From an uncultured Collinsella sp. (GTDB taxonomy: Bacteria > Actinomycetota > Coriobacteriia > Coriobacteriales > Coriobacteriaceae): 14,615 bases of DNA. This document shows, piece after piece, positions 5,707 to 14,032 of the stretch (within the stretch, counting starts at the first letter, position 1; every line of letters begins with the position of its first letter). A program made the translations under genes and the position numbers. The stretch lies in assembly GCA_902470265.1 (NCBI GenBank), contig CABRFW010000012.1, positions 1 to 14,615 of the forward strand. The letters are read 5' to 3'. Under the pieces are notes generated by a model. The model saw only the letters and a list, made by a program, of their open reading frames with translations, had not been told where the DNA came from and did no database searches.

Positions 5707-6984
5707 CTACATCACGGCGCGCAGTTCAAACCGGTCGCCGTTGATACGGAACTGGCAGTTGCCGTTCATGCGCTCGACGGCAAGCTTAATGCTCTTGGTT
5801 CCAAAGCCGTGTCCGGTGTGCCCGGCTACGGGCATGCCGTCGACCATGCGCGGCGGGCGCCCAAACGTGTTGGAGACCAAAAGGAGCAGTTGACCGTCCT
5901 CGCAACGCAAGTCAAGATCGACAAATCGCTTGCCCTGGGGAGCGGCGCTTGCGGCGACGATGGCGTTGTCCAGGGCGTTTGAGAGCACGCTAAACAGATC
6001 GACGTCGGCTACATGGACGCTCTCGGGCACGGCGGCGCGCAAATCGGCGGTGATGCCGTTTCGGTTGATATCGGAGCTAAATGACGAAAGCGCGATATTG
6101 ACCGTGTCGTTGGCGCAGTAGCGGCGCACGGCGGTGCGGTCGTTCGTCTCACAGAGCTCGTCGATGCGCTCGAGCGCCTCGTCGATGTGGCCCTCCTCGA
6201 TCAAAGCCGCAAGGCCGCGCAGGAAGTGCCGCATGTCATGGCGGAGGACTGAAAGCTCACGTCCAGATTGGCGCCAAGCCTCGAGCTCTTTGATAGCTGC
6301 GTTGTCGCGGGTCGTGAGCATCCAGCGCTCGCGCTCGGCGATTTCCTTCGCCTCGTATTCGCGCAGATACACAGCAAGAAACATAAGGTAGAACGCGCAA
6401 AGCGCAAACGCCAAAAACTCAACCGTCACCACGGAGCCCGAGTGGAAGAGCGTGGTGTAGACGTTGGTGGCGTAGTCAAAGATGTAGTAGACGAGCGGCA
6501 GGATGAGCAGAATCTCGAGCTCGGTAGGGCTTTTGACCGCCAGGCGCGGACCGATGTCGCTTGCCCAATGCAGCAGGATCGCAAAGACGACGGCCGTGGT
6601 GATAATGCGTGCCACGTAGTACGCGATTTGCGAGTCGGTGGCGGCGAACGCGGCGATGCCTGTCCAGTTGCTGAACTGGCAGCTCAGATAAGCACTGGTG
6701 ACGCCCAGCATAACGAGCAGCGGGCTCAGGCGATAGCGCGTGCACAGATAGATGACGAGCGGCAGATGCACGACGAACGGATATGCCTGACGGGCGAAAA
6801 GTTCGCCGCCGACGGCGTCGGCGAGGCCGAATGCGCATCCGGTTACGGCGCTGACCATCACCAGCTCAAGTGCATGACGCCGGTTGATCTCGATGCCGCA
6901 GAGCGCCGCCGAGGCAAAAACGCCAAAAAGCAGGGTCGTTGCGTGGTGAATTACCCAAAGTATCATCTCGGCCGTGGGGAGCAT
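5707..6984 (-). CDS. AgrC-like membrane sensor histidine kinase
   Basis: This 425-aa kinase is the sensor of a LytTR two-component pair. Residues 1-215 hold about six hydrophobic segments with short loops, as in AgrC/HPK10 kinases that sense peptides or membrane signals. A charged helical linker (about 215-245) follows. The H-box is LRHDMRHFLRG with His249. A four-helix dimerisation part is next, then a GHKL ATPase domain with N-box NALDNA at 336-341 and G-box GFGTKS at 393-398. All key residues are present. The start is ATG 6984-6982 with GGGAGG 5 bases upstream; it shares one base with the regulator stop (TGATG), so the two are coupled. The frame is open upstream to 7143, but only inside the regulator gene. 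No agrB/agrD-type peptide gene is visible here, so the signal is unknown. Confidence 0.9.
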   Translation of the reverse strand: MLPTAEMILWVIHHATTLLFGVFASAALCGIEINRRHALELVMVSAVTGCAFGLADAVGGELFARQAYPFVVHLPLVIYLCTRYRLSPLLVMLGVTSAYLSCQFSNWTGIAAFAATDSQIAYYVARIITTAVVFAILLHWASDIGPRLAVKSPTELEILLILPLVYYIFDYATNVYTTLFHSGSVVTVEFLAFALCAFYLMFLAVYLREYEAKEIAERERWMLTTRDNAAIKELEAWRQSGRELSVLRHDMRHFLRGLAALIEEGHIDEALERIDELCETNDRTAVRRYCANDTVNIALSSFSSDINRNGITADLRAAVPESVHVADVDLFSVLSNALDNAIVAASAAPQGKRFVDLDLRCEDGQLLLLVSNTFGRPPRMVDGMPVAGHTGHGFGTKSIKLAVERMNGNCQFRINGDRFELRAVM

Positions 6985-7706
6985 CAGCGCCTCCCGCCCT
7001 CGAACCGTGCCGCAAAGTAGGCATCCTGGAAACCCTGCTTGCAGCTGCGCGCCAGCGGGATGCAAGCGCCCGAGCGCATGACGATATCCGTGCGGTTGAA
7101 GTGGTCGATATTGCGCAGGTTGACCTGGTAGCTGCGGTGGCATTTAAAGAAGCTCGCGTTTTTGGCTAGCTGGTCCTCGATGTTGCGGAACGGCTCGAGC
7201 GCCTCGATATCGCGCCCGTCGCGCAGGTGGAATACCACATGCTTGTTGCGGGCCTCGGCGTATTCGATATCGGACAGGCGCAGGGCATGGTAGCCAAAGG
7301 ACGTTTTGGTTACGAGCTCATCGGTCGCGGCGGGTCGCATGCTCGAAAGCTCGTCGAGCAGTTGCGCCAGGCGTTCGTAAGTCACGGGTTTGAGCAGGTA
7401 GTCGAAGGCGCGGACCTCATAGGACTCCAGCGCGAACTCGGGCGACGAGGTGAGGAACACCAGGCGCACGGCGGTATCGGATTGGCGCAACTCCCGCGCG
7501 GTGTCCATGCCGTTGACGAGCGGCATGATCATGTCGAGCAGAATGATGTCGGCGCGCGATGCGGCATGGCGGGCCAGCAAGTCCTCGCCGCGCGTGACGA
7601 GTGCAACGTCGACCGTCGTGCCCGTTTCGGTCGACCAGCGGTCGATCATCCGGTGCAGTCTATCTAGAAAAGCGACGTCGTCGTCGCAGGCGATGATCTT
7701 GAGCAT
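6984..7706 (-). CDS. LytTR family response regulator
   Basis: This is a 240-aa cytoplasmic transcription regulator. The receiver domain (about 1-120) has the acidic pocket Asp8-Asp9-Asp10, phosphoacceptor Asp58 in LLDMIMP, Thr86 and Lys106 in DYLLKP. The LytTR DNA-binding domain (about 135-235) shows IEYAEARNKHVVFHL, FFKCHRSYQVNL and IPLARSCK, the typical strand signatures of AgrA/LytR proteins. The start is ATG 7706-7704 with AAGGGGG upstream; the 48 extra residues available from 7850 are not family-like. It is co-transcribed and coupled with the kinase gene that follows. The giant surface-protein gene starts divergently 242 bp away, which makes it the natural candidate target. Confidence 0.93.
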   Translation of the reverse strand: MLKIIACDDDVAFLDRLHRMIDRWSTETGTTVDVALVTRGEDLLARHAASRADIILLDMIMPLVNGMDTARELRQSDTAVRLVFLTSSPEFALESYEVRAFDYLLKPVTYERLAQLLDELSSMRPAATDELVTKTSFGYHALRLSDIEYAEARNKHVVFHLRDGRDIEALEPFRNIEDQLAKNASFFKCHRSYQVNLRNIDHFNRTDIVMRSGACIPLARSCKQGFQDAYFAARFEGGRR

Positions 7707-7948
7707 TCGGGCCCCCTTAGTAGTTCGATTTTGCCACATTGGGTGAGCGCCGCCCGCGGAGGTGTGCCCCGTTTGCGCCCCACGACGTGCAACTCGCGCC
7801 AAGCGGCAGGGCGTCAGCTTTGACGACCGCACAATACTCCATGGATACACACGTCAATCGATGCCGGCGGTCGGACGGGGAATCATGCCGGTCGCCGGCT
7901 CCAAGCGATAACGAGCATTGCGAAAGCATAGGGGTAAGGGGAGCTGTG
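7707..7948. promoter_or_regulatory. Divergent intergenic region between the two-component operon and the surface-protein gene
   Basis: The 242 bp must carry both promoters. On the plus strand, TTGACG (7820-7825) is followed 17 bp later by GGATAC, or 18 bp later by GATACA: a good -35 with a poor -10, consistent with an activator-dependent promoter but not proof. No convincing minus-strand promoter was found. I looked for LytTR-type direct repeats with a GTT core; only partial matches (around 7724 and 7770) with unsuitable spacing were seen. The frame of the surface protein is open through this region from 7739, but the encoded peptide is Arg/Pro/Ser-rich and unlike a secretion leader. Confidence 0.45.
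7863..7899 (+). repeat. Inverted repeat in the probable 5' leader of the surface-protein gene
   Basis: GCCGGCG (7863-7869) is complementary to CGCCGGC (7893-7899) around a 23-base loop, ending 50 bases before the start codon. There is no T-run after it. It could be a leader hairpin or an operator dyad; alternatively it is chance in GC-rich DNA. Confidence 0.3.
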
Positions 7949-10900
7949 ATGAGGGAGAAGAAGATGGGGATGCGCGCTGTGTTGACGCGTCTGCTGGGTC
8001 TCGCCACCGTGGCCTGCGCGCTCGTGGCAACGCCAGCGGTGGCAAGTGCCGAGACGCAGGTCATGCCCGACGGAGTGAATGCCGAGGTGCTGTCGCTTAA
8101 GCAGGGCGGCACCAAGCCCGTTCAAATTACTGAGCCGGGTAGCTATGTGCTTAAGACCGCCAAGGGTGAGGTCACGCCTACTTCGGGCTATACCATCGAC
8201 GCCCCGGATGCGACTCGGATTAATCCTGTAAGGATTTACATCGATGGCACGGTCTACGTGAACAGCTATACGAACTCGTCGGTAGGTCAAAATCGATGGC
8301 TGTTCAACATCAAGCAGGGCAGCAATATTGAGTTCATCGGTGTCAATGATCCAATCATTAGCTTTCATGATGAGCGCGGAGGGAGTCAGTCCGTAAGCGG
8401 GTTTTTGACCGACCGATATTACGACGGTGGCTACAAAAATGCTTCGGGTGACATCTCGGTTAGCCTGGGGATTGGCGATGATTCGCAAGACCTCACCCTC
8501 TGGTACAGCAGCAGTATGGAACAAAAGGTGCCTGCGATTTCGCTTGGCAACACCAAGGGCAATCTGTCTGCAAATTTCAGTAAGCTGATGATTAAGGACT
8601 ATGCTGGCAAGTCTGGTGCGGTAGCGGGCAATGCTCAAGAGTATGCCGTTCCCGTACATCTCTTTCGCGAAGGCCGGAATACGACTGGCGGCAACATCAA
8701 CCCCTTCACGGCGACTTTTACCGACTGCGAGTTCTACGATACGTCTGGAGACTTCAATGGTGCTGTTTCCGTCGATGGCAACAGCAGTTTCAAGATGCCG
8801 AAAGACGGAAGCGCTGTCGCAAAATTGACGGCGACGTTCAACAATTGCAGCTTCAGCGGTCACAATGGGGAGAACGCGGGCGTCAGGCAGACGAACAGGA
8901 GTTACAACTCGGTCGAAGCGTCTCGTTATTTTGCTAATTCCTCTATCCTTAATACCTATGCTGTCGCCGGCGTGATGGGTGTCACCAACGCTACGGTCAA
9001 CCTCAACAGCTGCGAGATGAGCAACTTCCACAGCACGCGCTCGAGCTCGGCCGACAGCACCTTGACAGTCGATGCCCTCAATGTTGCACGAAGCGCTCGC
9101 TGCAACATAAACGGTGGCACGATTGAACGCTATGGTGCACGCGGCAATACGTGCGTGGTATACGCCGCCGGAACCCTTACCCTCAACGGATCGCCGGAAA
9201 TCGCGAGCTACTGGAAGAACAGTCACGCCGGCGATACTAATTATGGCGACAAGTACACTGAAGCTGATAAAGCTACGGGAACCGCCAAGAGCCTGTATGT
9301 CCCGAAGAAAAAGAGTGTCGATGCCAACGTTCCGGCGCTGAACATCGCGTCTGACTTCTCCGTACGCGGAGGCTATGGAGACAATGTTTGGATCTCGATT
9401 GAGGAGACCGCGGACAGTAATGGCGTAAAGTCGCGTGTCCTTGGCACCTGCGAATCCAACAAGATCGAAGGCGTTGTGCCTGACGGCTCGTCCGAGAACG
9501 ACGACAACTCCGACAAGTACGAGGTCGTGAACCTTAACGGCGACCTCACCTTCCGCGAGACCATTCATCAGCATAAGTGGAAGGTCGAAGCTGACGGTTT
9601 GGGCGTTCGTGCATCGTGCGTGGGCCCGTTCCGCAACGGCGAGTGTGAATATGGTATGGGCGAGGACGGCAAGCCCAAAAAGTACCTGACGGCCACGTAC
9701 AAGCTCTCCATGTCCAAGGCAACGAGCTCTCAGAGCACTGAGCTTGTCTATGACGGCTGTCCGGTCAAGATTGCTTTGAATAAGGACGGCGCGTGGAATC
9801 TGGAGCAGATGGGCGTAACGGCCAGCGATGAATTCACGTGGTATCAGTGCAAGTCTCAGGCGGACGCCGAGGCATATAAAAACGGCACCAAGCTCAAGGG
9901 CGCCCCGACGGACGCCGGCTACTACTATGTCGTTACGAGCTTTAAGACTGCCTCTGGCCAGACGCTCGAGGGCAAGAAGTCTTTTGAGATTTCGCAGCGT
10001 CGCTTGGTCAAGAATCAATCCTACAAGTTCATCCTTAAAGACGGCGGTAAGGGTGCGGGCAAGTATGCCTATGACGGCAAGGAGCATCAGCCTGTCGTTG
10101 AAAGTGCACAGTTCAAGAACGGTGCCGGCGAGTGGGTCGATCTCGTTGAGGGCAAGGATTACGAGCTCAGCGCTCGAAGTGAATCCGGACTGAAGCAGAC
10201 CGAGCCAGGGCAATACGAGTGCATTGTCATCGGTAAGGGCAACTTCACGACCGATGGCGGCACCACAAGTGTTCTGACGCTCAAATGGGAGATTGTTGAC
10301 GTTGCGCGTTTTGACCTCGAGGTCACCGGCTTTGAGGGTGCCTATGACGGCGAAAAACACGGCATTACGGTCAACGTTAAGAACGACCCTGTTCCGGCAG
10401 ATATGAAAATTGAGTACCGCGAAGACGGCGGTGATTGGACGACGGACAAGCCGACCTATCGCAATGCGGCCGAGTACACGACCTGCTACCGTGTGACGGC
10501 TTCTGGCTACCTGACCGCCAAGGGCAGCGCGACCGTGAAGATTTCCAAGGTCGGTCAGGACGCACCGGCTGACCTCGTGGGCAATAATTGGACTACGTGC
10601 AACAGCAAGGACGGCTCCATCTCGGGCGTCACCAAGAAAATGGAATACCGCCACGAGTTGAGCAAGGACTACCAGAAGATAACGTCTGACGATAAGCTGA
10701 CCGGTCTTGCGAAATCGGGAACGTATTACGTCCGCTATGCCGAGGACAACAACCACAATGCGTCGGCCGATGCTGAGGTCAAGATCGAGCCGGGATCCCA
10801 TGCTGTTGCCGACAATGCAGTTTGGAAGCCGAATGGCGAAGGTAGCCACGTTAAGCTCTGCAAGTACTGCAAGAAGGAACAGGAGCGCCAGCCCTGCAGG

Positions 10901-13900
10901 TGGAAATATGAGATCGTTACGCCCGCCACGCCTGAGGCCGATGGTGTTCGTCAAAAGGTCTGCAGGGTTTGCGGCGGCAAATGGGATGAAGAACGTTATA
11001 CCTACGTGGACACTTACGCCCCCACCATTTATGACCTGTGGGTAGATAAGGCCTACTGTGAGAGCGTTTCGTTTGACGTGTTCGATGATCGCGACGAGAC
11101 GGTGACGGTTACCGATAGCGGCAAGGAGCTCAAGGCTGGCAAGGACGGAAAGTACACGGTTAAGGCCGCTGAAGGCGATGCCGGTACTGAGCATGTAATC
11201 GTGGCTACGGACACTGCCGGCAATAAAGAGACCATCACAATTAAGATGTACGCCGAACATGCGTATGAATGGACAATCGACAAGCAGCCGACGGTTACCG
11301 AGACCGGCTCCAAGCACGGGAAGTGCTCCGTGTGCGGCCACGAGTCGGGCGCGGTAGAGATTCCGGCCCTGGCTGTTAAGGGTTACTCAGGCAAATATGA
11401 CGGCAAGGACCACTCTGTCGATGCCTCGGCCCTGCCCGAAGGTTCCGTCGTTGAATACAAGGCTGCTGACGGCGGCTGGACGAGCGTTGCGCCCAGCATC
11501 AAGGATGTCGGCAGTGTGACGGTCGACTATCGCGTCACGATTGATGGCGCGGCGGTTGAGGGCCAGGTGACACTCGAGGTTACTCCGCTCGCGATCACGG
11601 TTTCCGCTTTGGACGCCTCCAAGACGTACGGCGATTCTGATCCCGCGCTGGGTTGGGAGGTCACCAAGGGCAAGCTTGTCAAGGACGAGAGCCTCCAGGG
11701 CATCACCGTCTCTCGCGAGCTCGGCGAGGCCGTGCGCAAGGACGGCTACGCCGTGACGGTAGCGCAGTCCGAAGGCGCCAACCCCAACTACAAGATTACG
11801 TTCAAGGATGGCACCTTTACGATCGGCAAGCGCGAGCTCGCCGTAACGTGGGACACCACTACTGAGTTCACCTACGACGGCGAAGAGCACTGCCCCCAGG
11901 CGAAGCTCCACAACGTCGTCGGCGATGACAATATCTCCGCGTACGTCGAAGGCGCCAAGGTCAAAGCCGGCACCTACACGGCGAAAATTACCGAACTGAC
12001 AGGCGACGACGCAGGTAACTACAAGCTTCCCGCCGAAGGCCTGACGTGTGAGTTCTCCATCAAGAAGGCACCCCAGGGTGCGCCGAAGGTCCAGGCCACG
12101 GCCGAGACTGTGAGCGGCAAGTCCGACGGTAAGATCACGGGCGTCGACGCTAAGATGGAGTGGCGAGCCAAGGGATCTGGCGAGTATCAGGGCGTGCCCG
12201 ATGGCGTGACTGAGATTACGGACCGCGCCGTCGGCACGTATGAGGTGCGCTACCGCGCCGATAGTGACCACGATGCCTCCTCCGCCACCGAGGTTACCGT
12301 TAACGCTGGCGGCAAGTTTGTCGTGACGCTGCCTACCAAGCAGATCGGCTATACGATCACGGCGAACCCGGACGAGCTTGACTGGCACGGATCAACCACC
12401 CTCACTGTCAGTATCGAGAGCGGCTACTTTACTGACAACGACTCTTACGCCGTCAAGGTCAACAATGTCGTTGTGACGCCCGACGCGCGTGGCGAGTTCA
12501 CTGTTCTGAACGCCGAGAGCGACCTCGTCGTCACGGTCGAGGGCGTGCGCAAGCACGAGGCAGTGAACGATAAGTGGCTCTCCGACGACAATACGCACTG
12601 GCACGAGTGCACCTGCGGCGAGAAGATTGACGAGAGTGCGCACACCTTTGAGTGGGTTGTCGACAAGGCGCCCACGACAACCGAGGTTGGCTCCAAGCAT
12701 CAGCAGTGCACGGTCTGTGGACATGCGTTGCCTGCAGTCGAGATTCCGGCTGCCGCTATTGTTGGCTACTCCGGCGAGTACGACGGCGCGTACCATACGG
12801 TCGATGCGACGAGCCTGCCCGAGGGCACGACGGCCCAGTACAGCACCGACGGCAAGAGCTGGTCCCCCGAGGCCCCCAAGATCCGCGACGTTGGCACGCT
12901 GACTGTTGCTTACAAGGTGACGATTGACGGTGCAACTGCCGAGGGCGAGGTCGCGCTCGAGGTCAAGCCGCGCGCGATTACGGTCACCGCCCAGGACGCT
13001 TCTAAGACCTACGGCGAGGCTGACCCCGTGTTTACGTGGGCGATCACATCCGGCGAGCTTGTTGAAAGCGAGTCTCTTGAGGGCCTCGAGATCGAGCGCG
13101 AAGATAACGACAACGTGCGTGATGGCGGCTATGCTCTGCACCTGACGCAGGCCAAGAGCGCCAACTCCAACTACAACATCACGTTCGTCGATGGCGTGTT
13201 TACCATCAACCAGCGCCTGCTTACCGTGACGTGGGGTACCAGCGAGTTTGTCTACGACGGCAAGGAGCACTGCCCCGAAGCAACGCTCGGCAACGTCATC
13301 GGCGAGGATGACCTTGGCGCGACCGTCGTGGGCTCCCAGGTCGAGGCTGGCGATTCGTATCAGGCGACCCTCAGCGCTCTGACGGGCAAGGCCGCTGGCA
13401 ACTATGCGCTGCCGACCGAGGGCCTGACGCGTGGGTTCTCCATCAAGAACGCCGCTCAGGACGCTCCGGTGATTCAGGCTACGGCCGAGACCGTGAGCGG
13501 CAAGCGTGACGGCAAGATCACGGGCGTCGACGCGACGATGGAGTGGCGCGCCAAGGATGCCGCCGATTACCAGGCTGTGGGCAAGGACGTGACCGAGCTC
13601 AAGGATCTCGCCGCCGGCGTGTACGAGGTGCGCTACCAGGCCAAGGCCAACCATGATGCCTCGCCTGTCACCGAGGTCACCGTGGCCGCCGGTCGCAAGT
13701 TGGTCGTGGCACTGCCGGCCACCCAGGAGGGCTACTCGCTCACCGCGACGGCAACCGAGCTCGACTGGCACGGCGCCGCAACGCTCACCATGAGCATCGA
13801 CAGCGCGTACTTTGCGGGCAAGGACTACGCCGTAAAGGTTGACGGTAAGGCCGTTGAGCTCTCCGACACCGGCACCTTTGAGCTTAAGGGCGTCGAGCAC

Positions 13901-14032
13901 GACGTGAACGTGACGGTCGAGGGCGTGCTCAAGCACGAGCCCGACCGTCACGGGTTGGGCGCACGATGTCACGAATCACTGGCATGTCTGCCGCTGCGGC
14001 GACATCATCGACAAGGCCGGGCACACCTTTGA
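7949..14032 (+). CDS. Giant modular cell-surface protein, truncated by frameshift before its wall anchor
   Basis: As read, 2027 aa; with the frameshift at 13940-13942 repaired, 2214 aa. The chosen start, ATG 7949, has GGGGAG upstream and begins a clear signal peptide (MREKK, a hydrophobic core, AVASA-ETQ, cleavage after residue 34). ATG 7964 is an alternative. Residues about 45-535 are Asn/Ser/Thr-rich short strands resembling a right-handed beta-helix, as in pectate-lyase-like adhesins. From about 540 (HQHKW) follow Ig-like YDG modules, Cys-pair modules (CKYC, CRVC, CSVC, CTC, CTVC) introduced by H-x-W segments, a DTAGN-type Ig domain, and MBG-type modules with SKTYGD. Two 461-residue composite repeats follow. 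The role is inferred to be adhesion to host glycans or other bacteria; no enzyme domain is recognised. Probably controlled by the divergent LytTR system. The last 30 or so residues before 14032 are out-of-frame sequence. Confidence 0.9.
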   Translation: MREKKMGMRAVLTRLLGLATVACALVATPAVASAETQVMPDGVNAEVLSLKQGGTKPVQITEPGSYVLKTAKGEVTPTSGYTIDAPDATRINPVRIYIDGTVYVNSYTNSSVGQNRWLFNIKQGSNIEFIGVNDPIISFHDERGGSQSVSGFLTDRYYDGGYKNASGDISVSLGIGDDSQDLTLWYSSSMEQKVPAISLGNTKGNLSANFSKLMIKDYAGKSGAVAGNAQEYAVPVHLFREGRNTTGGNINPFTATFTDCEFYDTSGDFNGAVSVDGNSSFKMPKDGSAVAKLTATFNNCSFSGHNGENAGVRQTNRSYNSVEASRYFANSSILNTYAVAGVMGVTNATVNLNSCEMSNFHSTRSSSADSTLTVDALNVARSARCNINGGTIERYGARGNTCVVYAAGTLTLNGSPEIASYWKNSHAGDTNYGDKYTEADKATGTAKSLYVPKKKSVDANVPALNIASDFSVRGGYGDNVWISIEETADSNGVKSRVLGTCESNKIEGVVPDGSSENDDNSDKYEVVNLNGDLTFRETIHQHKWKVEADGLGVRASCVGPFRNGECEYGMGEDGKPKKYLTATYKLSMSKATSSQSTELVYDGCPVKIALNKDGAWNLEQMGVTASDEFTWYQCKSQADAEAYKNGTKLKGAPTDAGYYYVVTSFKTASGQTLEGKKSFEISQRRLVKNQSYKFILKDGGKGAGKYAYDGKEHQPVVESAQFKNGAGEWVDLVEGKDYELSARSESGLKQTEPGQYECIVIGKGNFTTDGGTTSVLTLKWEIVDVARFDLEVTGFEGAYDGEKHGITVNVKNDPVPADMKIEYREDGGDWTTDKPTYRNAAEYTTCYRVTASGYLTAKGSATVKISKVGQDAPADLVGNNWTTCNSKDGSISGVTKKMEYRHELSKDYQKITSDDKLTGLAKSGTYYVRYAEDNNHNASADAEVKIEPGSHAVADNAVWKPNGEGSHVKLCKYCKKEQERQPCRWKYEIVTPATPEADGVRQKVCRVCGGKWDEERYTYVDTYAPTIYDLWVDKAYCESVSFDVFDDRDETVTVTDSGKELKAGKDGKYTVKAAEGDAGTEHVIVATDTAGNKETITIKMYAEHAYEWTIDKQPTVTETGSKHGKCSVCGHESGAVEIPALAVKGYSGKYDGKDHSVDASALPEGSVVEYKAADGGWTSVAPSIKDVGSVTVDYRVTIDGAAVEGQVTLEVTPLAITVSALDASKTYGDSDPALGWEVTKGKLVKDESLQGITVSRELGEAVRKDGYAVTVAQSEGANPNYKITFKDGTFTIGKRELAVTWDTTTEFTYDGEEHCPQAKLHNVVGDDNISAYVEGAKVKAGTYTAKITELTGDDAGNYKLPAEGLTCEFSIKKAPQGAPKVQATAETVSGKSDGKITGVDAKMEWRAKGSGEYQGVPDGVTEITDRAVGTYEVRYRADSDHDASSATEVTVNAGGKFVVTLPTKQIGYTITANPDELDWHGSTTLTVSIESGYFTDNDSYAVKVNNVVVTPDARGEFTVLNAESDLVVTVEGVRKHEAVNDKWLSDDNTHWHECTCGEKIDESAHTFEWVVDKAPTTTEVGSKHQQCTVCGHALPAVEIPAAAIVGYSGEYDGAYHTVDATSLPEGTTAQYSTDGKSWSPEAPKIRDVGTLTVAYKVTIDGATAEGEVALEVKPRAITVTAQDASKTYGEADPVFTWAITSGELVESESLEGLEIEREDNDNVRDGGYALHLTQAKSANSNYNITFVDGVFTINQRLLTVTWGTSEFVYDGKEHCPEATLGNVIGEDDLGATVVGSQVEAGDSYQATLSALTGKAAGNYALPTEGLTRGFSIKNAAQDAPVIQATAETVSGKRDGKITGVDATMEWRAKDAADYQAVGKDVTELKDLAAGVYEVRYQAKANHDASPVTEVTVAAGRKLVVALPATQEGYSLTATATELDWHGAATLTMSIDSAYFAGKDYAVKVDGKAVELSDTGTFELKGVEHDVNVTVEGVLKHEPDRHGLGARCHESLACLPLRRHHRQGRAHL
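11258..12640 (+). repeat. Composite repeat unit 1 of the surface protein (461 codons)
   Basis: This copy runs from HAYEWTIDK to just before HTFEWVVDK. Sub-modules in order are: a H-x-W/CSVCGH Cys module, a KYDGKDHSVDA YDG-like domain, an MBG-type domain with SKTYGDSDP and TFTIGKREL, a TYDGEEHCPQA domain, a GKITGVDAKMEWRA domain, and a TLPTKQIGYTITANPDELDWHG domain ending in a HWHECTCG Cys module. The period to unit 2 is 1383 bp, measured between equivalent points at 11258/12641 and 12101/13484. Earlier single copies of two sub-modules occur at about 10312-10550 and 10552-10800. Confidence 0.85.
12641..14021 (+). repeat. Composite repeat unit 2 of the surface protein, containing the frameshift
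   Basis: The order of sub-modules is the same as in unit 1: CTVCGH, EYDGAYHTVDA, SKTYGEADP, VYDGKEHCPEA, GKITGVDATMEWRA, LPATQEGYSLTATATELDWHG and HWHVCRCG. In the GKITGVDA sub-module I aligned by eye, about 51 of 74 residues match unit 1. The length is 1381 bp to the next H-x-W start, one more than a multiple of three, because of the extra base at 13940-13942. Confidence 0.85.
13940..13942 (+). other. Frameshift site (+1 base) at a CCC tract
   Basis: Up to KHEP (13931-13942) the frame matches repeat unit 1. Afterwards that frame gives Arg/Leu-rich sequence and stops at 14032, while the frame shifted by one gives VTGWAHDVTNHWHVCRCG, which aligns with the HWHECTCG end of unit 1. Removing one C from the CCC makes the reading continuous. 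The shift could lie anywhere within about 13937-13950. Confidence 0.85.

Noticed and set aside
7739..7948. Earlier start (TTG 7739) for the giant surface protein
   Set aside because: It would put about 70 Arg/Pro-rich residues before a perfect signal peptide; ATG 7949 has a suitable ribosome site and n-region.
7883..11341. 1152-codon open frame on the minus strand opposite the surface protein
   Set aside because: It is long only because the sense codons avoid bases that would give antisense stops. The product is a Val/Arg/Leu/Ala mix with no domain, and the sense strand has a signal peptide and modules.
12392..13972. 526-codon minus-strand frame opposite the repeats, plus a similar 333-codon frame at 11387-12388
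   Set aside because: They mirror the tandem repeat of the sense gene, so their similarity to each other is a by-product of the real repeat.
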